A DNA stretch of 7,308 nucleotides, taken from contig URNM01000094.1 in NCBI GenBank assembly GCA_900549185.1, positions 1-7,308 on the forward strand, read 5' to 3'. The stretch comes from an uncultured Collinsella sp. (lineage in GTDB: Bacteria > Actinomycetota > Coriobacteriia > Coriobacteriales > Coriobacteriaceae). A program made the position numbers and the translations under genes. How positions within the stretch are numbered: position 1 is the stretch's first letter; every line of letters starts with the position of its first letter. The notes under the pieces were generated by a model, which saw nothing but the letters and a program-made list of their open reading frames with translations, did not search any database and was not told the DNA's origin. Shown here piece by piece: positions 1-5,540 of the stretch.

Positions 1-32
1 CGTCGGCAGCGTCAGATGTGTATAAGAGACAG
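1..32 (+). other. Nextera/Tn5 Read-1 adapter (library artefact)
   Basis: This is sequencing-library sequence, not genome. Bases 14-32 are the 19-bp Tn5 mosaic end (AGATGTGTATAAGAGACAG), and bases 1-13 are the 3' part of the Illumina Nextera Read-1 transposase arm. The genome begins at about base 33, inside the lactate dehydrogenase gene. The same adapter occurs inverted at the right edge. Confidence 0.98.
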
Positions 33-787
33 GTCTGTTCATCGCGCATGACGGCGGTGCAGATGCGCTTGACGGCCATGGCGACGCCATAGTAGGTGGC
101 GTGCTTCTTCTCGATGATGGTGTAGGCGGAGTTCTTGACGTCCTCGGCGATGCGCTTCTCGGCGGCCTCATGCTCCAGATGGCCGTGAAGCTCGCAGAAG
201 GTGTTCAGCGGCACGCCGGCAACCTGGGCGCTGGACCAAGCGACGAACTCGGAGTCGCCGTGCTCACCCATGACATAGGCCTGAACGTCGCGCGGGTCAA
301 CCTCGACGTGGGCACCAAGCATCTGCTGCAGACGGCCGGTGTCGAGCACGGTACCGGAACCGATGACGTGGCCCTCGGGCAGGCCGGACATCTTGATGGC
401 GGCGTAGGTCAGAACATCGACCGGGTTGGAGACGATGAGCAGAATGCCGTCGAAGCCGGACTTCTTAATCTCGGGGATAATGGACTTAAAGATGTTGACG
501 TTCTTGTTGACCAGGTCCAGGCGGGTCTCACCGGGCTTCTGGGCAGCGCCAGCGGTAACGACAATCATGGCGGCGTCGGCGACATCGGAATAATCGCCGG
601 CGTAGATCTTCATCGGCTCGGCAAACGTCATGCCGTGCGCGATATCCAGGGCCTCACCCTCGGCGCGGTTCTTGTCCACGTCGATGAGGACCATCTCGGA
701 GAACAGACCACTCTGCATCAGCGCGAACGCCGAAGACGAACCGACGAAACCGCAGCCGACAATAGCGACCTTCTTCTCGTTAACCAT
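33..787 (-). CDS. ldh: L-lactate dehydrogenase, 3' end missing
   Basis: NAD-dependent L-lactate dehydrogenase, a cytosolic enzyme reducing pyruvate to L-lactate and regenerating NAD+ in fermentation. The visible 251 residues show the N-terminal Rossmann motif GCGFVG (11-16) and LIDVD (34-38), whose Asp36 fits NAD rather than NADP use. The mobile-loop segment AAQKPGETRLDL follows (81-92); its Gln83 is the position that favours pyruvate/lactate, where malate dehydrogenases carry Arg. Next come SNPVDVLTY (120-128), Asp149/Arg152 and the catalytic His176 in GEHGDSE. About 60 C-terminal residues expected for the ~315-residue family are missing because the library adapter interrupts the gene after codon 251. 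The ATG at 787 is preceded by GGGAG (794-798) six bases away. A 14-bp hairpin lies 28 bases upstream of the start. The family assignment is firm; lactate specificity rests on Gln83. Confidence 0.95.
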
Positions 788-814
788 TAGAAACTCCCAT
801 CTCTCTCTCCACAA

Positions 815-847
815 ACAAGCCGCCCGGGAACGACCCGAGCGGCTTGT
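815..847 (-). terminator. 14-bp GC-rich hairpin between aminotransferase and ldh
   Basis: The arms 815-828 and 834-847 pair over 14 bp with one G-U wobble on the minus strand, around a 5-nt loop. On the minus strand only a short U run (bases 813-815, then a broken UUUGUGG) follows, so this is a modest intrinsic terminator. It could end transcription of the aminotransferase (stop codon at 991) or act as a stable hairpin in the ldh 5' leader. It lies only 28 bases upstream of the ldh start codon. Confidence 0.55.
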
Positions 848-990
848 CGTAATCCCAATACATCCAATCGGGACTTTGATTATGCTCCTATTCGCAGCCA
901 AAAATCGACCGTTTACCGAAATTGTTTGCAGGATTCGTAAAATAACTGCACGAAATCGGTTTCGATATATTGACGAGGCGAAATAGCTTT
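848..990 (-). promoter_or_regulatory. Probable ldh upstream/promoter region with an inverted repeat
   Basis: This is a 143-base AT-richer non-coding stretch between the aminotransferase stop and the ldh-proximal hairpin, and the likely site of the ldh promoter. On the minus strand a CATAAT hexamer resembles a sigma-70 -10 box, but no convincing -35 lies at the right spacing. An imperfect inverted repeat, TTTACCGAA (912-920) and TTCGTAAA (934-941), could be an operator or a weak hairpin. No classical Rex-type site (TTGTGAAnnnnnnTTCACAA) was found. The promoter assignment is inferred from position. Confidence 0.3.
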
Positions 991-2154
991 CTAATACAGG
1001 CCCGCCTCGCGAATGGCCTCGACAGCCAAAGCAATCTGATCGGGCGGCAGGACCAGCGCCATGCGCACGTGCCCCTCGCCCGAAGGACCAAAGCTCGCGC
1101 CCGGCGTCACCACAACGCCGGCCTTCTCCATGAGCTCCTCGCAAAACGCCATGGAATCGGTGCGACCACCGGGAAGCTTGGCCCACACAAACATGGAGCC
1201 ATGCGCGTTGGGACGCTCCCAACCCAGGTCCTCAAGACCGTCGCACAGGGCATCGCGGCGCTCCTGGTACTTCAGACGCTGCGCCTCGACCTCATCGCGC
1301 GGACCGTTCAGGCAGGCGATAGCAGCCTTCTGGATCGGGAAGAACATGCCAAAGTCGATCTGGCCGCGCAGCTTGGCAAAGGCAGAGACCACGTCCTCGC
1401 GGCCGACCAAAAAGCCAATGCGGGCACCGGTGACGTTAAACGACTTGGAAAGCGAGAAGAACTCCACGCCCACCTCGAGCGCACCGGGATACTGCAAAAA
1501 GCTGCCACCCGGCTCGCCGTCGAACACGATGTCGGAGTACGCGTTGTCATGGACGATGAGCAGGTCGTGCTCGCGGGCGAAAGCGATGATCTCCTCGTAG
1601 ATCTCGGGCGTGCCCACCGAGCCCACCGGGTTCGCGGGCAGCGACACGATCATATACTTGGCACGATCGGCCACCTCGGGATCGATACCCGCCACATAGG
1701 GCAGGTAATTGTGCTCGGCAACCAGCGGATAGTACTCGAGCTTGGCATCGGCGATCTTGGCACCCGCCTCAAAGACCGGGTAGCACGGATCGGGAACCAA
1801 AATAGTGTCACCCGGATCGAGCAGGGCCAGGCCCAAATGACCCACGCCCTCCTGCGTGCCGTTGCACGACTGCACCATGGACGGTGTAATGCCCGAAACG
1901 CCAAAGCGGCGCTCATAGTAATCGCACACGGACTGCTTGAGTTCGGGCAGGTCGCGCAGGGCATACTTCCACATCTCGGGATCTTGCGCCGCTTGAGTGA
2001 GCGCCTCGACCACGTGGTCGTACGGCTTAAAGTCGGGCGTGCCCACGCTCATGTTATAAATGGTCTTGCCCTGAGCCTTCAGCGCAAGCAGTTTGTTGTT
2101 GAGCGAGGCGAAGACCTCCGCGCCAAAGCGGTCGAGACACTGCGATGCCTGCAT
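991..2154 (-). CDS. Fold-type I PLP aminotransferase, LL-diaminopimelate aminotransferase-like
   Basis: A 387-residue class I/II aminotransferase, complete and of normal length. PLP-site features are in order: Tyr125 in PDPCYP (ring stacking), Asn175 in PANPVG, Asp203 and Tyr206 in HDNAYSD, the Schiff-base Lys237 in SLSKSFN, Arg245 in TGARIGF, and the substrate-carboxylate Arg364 in GHVRMAL. The segments GTQEGVGHLGLALLDPGD (99-116) and QIDFGMFFPIQKAA (265-278) resemble the DapL/alanine-aspartate aminotransferase branch. DapL converts tetrahydrodipicolinate plus glutamate to LL-diaminopimelate for lysine and peptidoglycan synthesis. NPVG replaces the usual NPTG, so the exact substrate is uncertain and no gene symbol is given. 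The ATG at 2154 is preceded by an AAAGGTGG ribosome-binding site. An intrinsic terminator ends 18 nt upstream of the start codon, suggesting either a promoter within the leader or attenuation. The gene follows nadE in the same direction. Confidence 0.88.
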   Translation of the reverse strand: MQASQCLDRFGAEVFASLNNKLLALKAQGKTIYNMSVGTPDFKPYDHVVEALTQAAQDPEMWKYALRDLPELKQSVCDYYERRFGVSGITPSMVQSCNGTQEGVGHLGLALLDPGDTILVPDPCYPVFEAGAKIADAKLEYYPLVAEHNYLPYVAGIDPEVADRAKYMIVSLPANPVGSVGTPEIYEEIIAFAREHDLLIVHDNAYSDIVFDGEPGGSFLQYPGALEVGVEFFSLSKSFNVTGARIGFLVGREDVVSAFAKLRGQIDFGMFFPIQKAAIACLNGPRDEVEAQRLKYQERRDALCDGLEDLGWERPNAHGSMFVWAKLPGGRTDSMAFCEELMEKAGVVVTPGASFGPSGEGHVRMALVLPPDQIALAVEAIREAGLY

Positions 2155-2172
2155 GGTGCCACCTTTCGATAT

Positions 2173-2205
2173 AAAAAAACGCGGCGCTCCGACAAGAGCG
2201 CCGCG
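2173..2205 (-). terminator. Intrinsic terminator after nadE, close to the aminotransferase start
   Basis: A perfect 10-bp GC-rich stem (2180-2189 with 2196-2205) with a 6-nt loop is followed on the minus strand by seven consecutive U (2179 down to 2173). This is a strong canonical Rho-independent terminator. It lies 68 bases past the nadE stop codon and leaves only 18 nt, including the ribosome-binding site, before the aminotransferase ATG. Confidence 0.9.
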
Positions 2206-2273
2206 CGATACGGGCCATCAGATTGCAAAAGTGTAACGCTTGCAACCCCCGTATTGGTTCAATTTGGCCAACC
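2206..2273 (-). promoter_or_regulatory. Structured leader between nadE and the aminotransferase terminator (candidate attenuator)
   Basis: On the minus strand an outer 7-bp stem pairs ATACGGG (2254-2248) with CCCGTAT (2214-2208). It encloses an inner 8-bp stem, with two G-U pairs, built around TTGCAA copies (2239-2246 with 2222-2229). The terminator follows directly. A structured element followed by a terminator ahead of a start codon is the layout of attenuators and riboswitches, but I recognise no known class here. A TACACT hexamer in the inner stem could instead be a -10 box, though no matching -35 is seen. Confidence 0.35.
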
Positions 2274-4253
2274 TTAGTCAATTGCATTAAGCGCGTCGAT
2301 CTGCGCAAGCCACAGTCGCGAGCTGGCGTCACTCGGCATACGCCAATCGCCGCGCGGGCTGAGCGTCACCGAGCCCACCTTGGGACCATCGGGCAGGCAG
2401 CTGCGCTTAAACTGCTGGGCAAAGAAGCGACGGTAGAACGTACGTAGCCACGTGTGGACGGTCTTGGCGTCGTAAACGCCCTCGAAGCTCTTGAGCGCCA
2501 TGCGGTAGATCTTGCCCGGCTCAAAGCCAAAACGCAGCAGGTAGTAGAGGAAGTAGTCGTGCAGCTCGTACGGGCCCACCAAATCCTCAGTCTTCTGCGC
2601 AATCTCGCCGTCGCCCGTGGGCGGCAGAAGCTCGGGGGACACCGGCGTGTCGAGGATATCGAGCAAAACCTCGGCAATACGCCCGCCAAAGACATCAGCC
2701 GCATAACGCACCAGATGGCGCACAAGCGTCTTGGGCACGCTCGCGTTGACGGCGTACATGCTCATGTGGTCGCCGTTATAGGTAGCCCAGCCGAGCGCCA
2801 GCTCCGACAGGTCGCCCGTGCCAATGACAAAACCGCCAGCCTGGTTGGCCAGATCCATCAGGATCTGCGTACGCTCGCGGGCCTGGCTGTTCTCGTAGGT
2901 CACGTCTTGGACGGCCGGATCGTGCTCAATGTCCTTGAAGTGCTGCTCCACAGCCGCATGGATCGAAACCTCGCGGAAGCTCACACCCAGGTCGCGAGCG
3001 AGCGACTCGGCGTTCGACTTGGTGCGATGCGTCGTGCCAAAGCCGGGCATGGACACGGCCGTGATACCGGTGCGCGGCAGCCCCAGTGCATCGAAGGCAC
3101 GCACGGTCACAAGCAGTGCCAGCGTGGAGTCCAGGCCGCCCGAAAGGCCGATGACGGCCGCCTTGGTGCCCGTATGGGCAAGGCGGGTCTTGAGGCCGGC
3201 GGTCTGCAGGTCGAGGATGGTCTCGCAACGCTCGGCCAGGTCGCCATGGTCGGCCGGCACAAAGGGCGCGCGGGGGAAGACTCGGTCAATGTCAAGTGCA
3301 TCGCGCAGGACAGACTCGTCTGCCAGAACGCCCTCAAACGAAAACTCAACGGTCGTGGCCTCCGGCGCATCGTCCGCGCGCGTCCACGTCGTCGAGCGAC
3401 GGCGCTCGGCAACCAGACGGTCAAGATCGACATCGGCCACCGCCATCTCGCAGGTGAGGAGCTTCGTGGCGGCGAGCTTAGATCCGTTTTCGTAGACGAG
3501 GTTCTCGCCCGCAAAGACCATGTCGGTCGTGGACTCGCCCTCGCTCGCATCCGCGTAGGCATAGGCGCAGTACAGGCGCGCACTCTGATTGGAGATGAGA
3601 CTGCGGCGATAGTCTGCCTTACCGATAATCTCGTCCGAAGCCGACGGGTTGAGAATCACCGTCGCACCGGCAAGCGCCATCTCGGTCGAAGGGGGCGCTG
3701 GCACCCACAGGTCCTCGCAGACCTCAACGCCCAGCACCATATCCTCGGCACCCTCATCACAGCAGCGGTAGACAAGCCCCGAACCCAGCGGAACCGGACC
3801 CTGACCGGCAAACTCGACCCACACGGGATCCGCGGGCGCCGGAGCAAACCAACGGCGCTCGTAGAACTCGCCATAGTTGGGCAGATACTTCTTGGCTGTG
3901 AGGCCCAAAAGCTCGCCCGCGCAGCACACGGCGGCGCAGTTGTAGATATTCTCGGCAACTGCAACGGGAAGACCGATGGTAAAGACAATCGGCAGCTCAC
4001 GAGTCTCATCGAGGATATGCACCAGAGCAGCCTCGCAGGCATGCAGCAGCGTGCGATTATGGAACAGGTCGGCCGCGGTATAGCCGCACAAGTTAAGCTC
4101 GGGCAGCACCAGCGCGCGAACGCCGCGCTCGGCAGCCTCGCGAACAGCCGCCAGCGCAACCTCGGCATTGCCCTCGACATCGGCCACGCGAATCTGCGGC
4201 GACGCCGCCGCCACACGCAAAAAGCCATCAGACTGAGAAAGGTGAAGATTCAT
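2274..4253 (-). CDS. nadE: Glutamine-dependent NAD+ synthetase
   Basis: Catalyses the last step of NAD+ synthesis: ATP-dependent amidation of nicotinic acid adenine dinucleotide, using ammonia from glutamine. The protein has 659 residues, the usual size for the two-domain form. The N-terminal nitrilase-type glutaminase domain carries the Glu-Lys-Cys triad: Glu52 in LPELNLCGY, Lys121 in KKYLPNYGEFYE, and Cys179 in GVEVCEDLW. The C-terminal synthetase domain (from about 340) has the pyrophosphatase loop SGGLDST (371-377) and the conserved stretch GTGDLSELALGWATYNGDHM (478-497), then the long C-terminal segment typical of glutamine-dependent enzymes. Because the glutaminase domain is fused, no separate amidotransferase partner is required. 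The ATG at 4253 has GGGAG seven bases upstream. The gene is divergent from the membrane-protein gene at 4457 and followed by an intrinsic terminator (2173-2205). All key residues are present, so it should be active. Confidence 0.97.
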   Translation of the reverse strand: MNLHLSQSDGFLRVAAASPQIRVADVEGNAEVALAAVREAAERGVRALVLPELNLCGYTAADLFHNRTLLHACEAALVHILDETRELPIVFTIGLPVAVAENIYNCAAVCCAGELLGLTAKKYLPNYGEFYERRWFAPAPADPVWVEFAGQGPVPLGSGLVYRCCDEGAEDMVLGVEVCEDLWVPAPPSTEMALAGATVILNPSASDEIIGKADYRRSLISNQSARLYCAYAYADASEGESTTDMVFAGENLVYENGSKLAATKLLTCEMAVADVDLDRLVAERRRSTTWTRADDAPEATTVEFSFEGVLADESVLRDALDIDRVFPRAPFVPADHGDLAERCETILDLQTAGLKTRLAHTGTKAAVIGLSGGLDSTLALLVTVRAFDALGLPRTGITAVSMPGFGTTHRTKSNAESLARDLGVSFREVSIHAAVEQHFKDIEHDPAVQDVTYENSQARERTQILMDLANQAGGFVIGTGDLSELALGWATYNGDHMSMYAVNASVPKTLVRHLVRYAADVFGGRIAEVLLDILDTPVSPELLPPTGDGEIAQKTEDLVGPYELHDYFLYYLLRFGFEPGKIYRMALKSFEGVYDAKTVHTWLRTFYRRFFAQQFKRSCLPDGPKVGSVTLSPRGDWRMPSDASSRLWLAQIDALNAID

Positions 4254-4456
4254 AAGAATGCTCCCGTGCGTAGACGCAATTCACAACAATTAGCAAGCTC
4301 TATTGTAGTTCAACCGCCGGGTGCAACCGCATCCCACCAACTTGGTGAGCTATTGATGAGTTGATGGTATCTGTTAAATGTCACGTACGATTCACATCTG
4401 GTGGGTACCCTGATGGCTACACGAAACGAAGCAGATTTACACCGGGAGGACCCCGT
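4254..4456. promoter_or_regulatory. Divergent intergenic region upstream of nadE and the membrane-protein gene
   Basis: This 203-base region must hold both divergent promoters. For nadE, a good -10 match, TACAAT on the minus strand (4307-4302), lies about 50 bases before the start codon, without a clear -35. For the plus-strand gene, TTGATG repeats (4353-4358 and 4361-4366) and AT-rich TTAAATG (4374-4380) are weak candidates. A short perfect palindrome, CACCAA-C-TTGGTG (4335-4347), sits between the two and could bind a regulator or be chance. Confidence 0.4.
4444..4450 (+). promoter_or_regulatory. Ribosome-binding site deciding the 4457 start
   Basis: GGGAGGA lies six bases before the ATG at 4457, a near-ideal Shine-Dalgarno. 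The frame stays open back to an ATG at 4361, but that start has no comparable site and would add 32 residues of unlikely sequence. Confidence 0.8.
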
Positions 4457-5401
4457 ATGACAACCAAGTACACCGACGCGCCGCGCACGCGCGTCATGAC
4501 ACCGGCATCGCTCAACAACGGCGTGCACGAGAACCATTCCATCGGACAGACCATGGCCATCGCGCCCAAAAAAGGCCTGTTTGACGACATTTCCATTCCC
4601 CAGATCATCGCCGGCGCCGCAGCCGCCGCTACGAGCGTCGCGCTTGCCTCCAAGATCGGTATCGCCGGATCGGTGATCGGTGCCGCTGTGAGCTCGGTCA
4701 TCACCGTTGTGTCCTCGCAGGTCTACCGCCACTTTATCTCTGCCAGCGCCGAAGCCCTCAAGGGCACGCACGCCGACGTCGACTACCCCGCCGGCGCCTA
4801 CGAGCCCGTTGAGTTTAATGCCGAGGAGCACCTGGGCGGCGCCGCGACTACGCAGGAGATGCGCCAGATTGCGGGGCGCGCGACCACGGCCCGCGTCGCC
4901 CCTAACAGCCTGCGCGCCAAGGCCGCGGCAGAGCGCAGCCAGACGCAAAAGAAGGTCATCATCTTCTCGATTGCCATCGCCATCGTCGCGGTCATCGCCT
5001 GCACCGGCGCCATCCTTATCACCACCGCCGGCGAGGGTCTGGGTGAGCGTCCCGAGCCGATCCTTTCGTCGCGCACGACCGAGAGCGACGCGGATAGCTC
5101 CGGTCAATCGCAAAGCCAGCAGGACGACTCGCAGGGCACCCCCGCATCCGCCGACTCGTCCTCGAACGCCCCCGATCAATCGCAGGGCGTCGATTCCTCT
5201 GCGAACAACAGCGGCACGCAATCCGGCACGACCGACTCAAGCCAAACGACTGACGGCTCTCAACCGAGCACGGGCGACCAGACGAGCGGCAATACGTCGA
5301 GCACGGGATCTACCGACAACAGCAGCACTAACAGCTCGAGCGGAACCGCGTCTGGTACGGCATCTGACAGCTCGAGCCAAGGCACGACGTCGGGCAACTA
5401 A
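4457..5401 (+). CDS. Membrane protein with a Ser/Thr-rich tail, unknown function
   Basis: A 314-residue protein that I cannot assign to a named family. Residues 1-45 are polar. Residues 46-88 form a hydrophobic Ala/Gly/Val/Ile-rich segment that could be one long or two short membrane helices, followed by a polar stretch (about 90-164). A clear transmembrane helix covers 167-190, just after Lys165-Lys166. The positive-inside rule then places the C-terminus outside the cell. The last ~115 residues (200-314) are almost entirely Ser, Thr, Gly, Asn, Gln, Asp and Ala, with recurring DSS, SQG and SGT-like words; they are probably disordered and may be glycosylated or span the wall. There is no N-terminal signal peptide, sortase motif or catalytic motif. 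The ATG at 4457 is chosen for its GGGAGGA site. The gene is divergent from nadE and followed by a terminator hairpin at 5436. A role at the cell surface is inference. Confidence 0.85.
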   Translation: MTTKYTDAPRTRVMTPASLNNGVHENHSIGQTMAIAPKKGLFDDISIPQIIAGAAAAATSVALASKIGIAGSVIGAAVSSVITVVSSQVYRHFISASAEALKGTHADVDYPAGAYEPVEFNAEEHLGGAATTQEMRQIAGRATTARVAPNSLRAKAAAERSQTQKKVIIFSIAIAIVAVIACTGAILITTAGEGLGERPEPILSSRTTESDADSSGQSQSQQDDSQGTPASADSSSNAPDQSQGVDSSANNSGTQSGTTDSSQTTDGSQPSTGDQTSGNTSSTGSTDNSSTNSSSGTASGTASDSSSQGTTSGN

Positions 5402-5435
5402 GCACGTTTGCCTCTCATAGAGAACCAACCTGTAT

Positions 5436-5468
5436 AACGGGCGCGAACCGGCAACGGTCGCGCCCGTT
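5436..5468 (+). terminator. Intrinsic terminator-like hairpin after the membrane-protein gene
   Basis: An 11-bp perfect stem (5436-5446 with 5458-5468) continues, past one bulged A, into CCG/CGG closed by a GCAA (GNRA) tetraloop. Only a short T run (TTT, 5467-5469) follows, so termination may be less efficient than at the other sites. It lies 34 bases after the stop codon. Confidence 0.7.
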
Positions 5469-5502
5469 TGCCTTGGGTGCCGTCATGGCGAACGCTATGC
5501 GA

Positions 5503-5533
5503 TGGTAAGATGCTTTACGTGTGTAAAGAGGAG
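5503..5533 (+). promoter_or_regulatory. Candidate extended -10, small dyad and ribosome-binding site before the 5541 gene
   Basis: TGG-TAAGAT (5503-5511) resembles an extended -10 element and no good -35 is seen. It is followed by a perfect 6-bp dyad, CTTTAC (5513-5518) and GTAAAG (5523-5528), with a GTGT loop. The dyad runs into the strong Shine-Dalgarno AAGAGGAG (5526-5533), seven bases before the ATG at 5541. That Shine-Dalgarno decides the start over an in-frame ATG at 5502. The dyad could be an operator near the transcription start or a hairpin shielding the ribosome site. Confidence 0.4.
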
Positions 5534-5540
5534 ATTTGCC

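Noticed and set aside
33..787. Malate dehydrogenase instead of lactate dehydrogenase
   Set aside because: The specificity position in the mobile loop is Gln (Gln83, in AAQKPGETR), typical of lactate dehydrogenase; malate dehydrogenases have Arg there.
101..790. A 229-codon open frame on the plus strand, opposite ldh
   Set aside because: Antisense shadow of the lactate dehydrogenase; Gly/Leu/Val/Asp-rich with no recognisable motif and no good ribosome-binding site.
2155..2273. T-box or lysine riboswitch upstream of the aminotransferase
   Set aside because: The region is too short and lacks the T-box sequence and the multi-helix lysine riboswitch core; only an unclassified two-stem structure plus terminator is seen.
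970..2277. A 435-codon open frame on the plus strand, opposite the aminotransferase
   Set aside because: Same mirror effect; the composition is rich in His, Arg and Leu without domain motifs. The minus strand is clearly the coding one.
2454..4364. A 636-codon open frame on the plus strand, opposite nadE
   Set aside because: It is the mirror of a GC-rich gene: biased third positions keep the antisense frame open. Its translation shows no family motifs, while the minus strand encodes a complete NAD+ synthetase with all catalytic residues.
4361..4456. N-terminal extension of the membrane protein from the ATG at 4361
   Set aside because: There is no Shine-Dalgarno before 4361 and the added 32 residues look like translated promoter region. 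GGGAGGA fits the ATG at 4457.
5057..5398. Tandem DNA repeats in the Ser/Thr-rich tail
   Set aside because: The protein is low complexity, but the DNA shows no regular repeat unit; similar words recur irregularly.
5502..5540. N-terminal extension of the 5541 gene product from the ATG at 5502
   Set aside because: The extra 13 residues cover the likely -10 element and the Shine-Dalgarno for the downstream ATG; no ribosome-binding site serves 5502.
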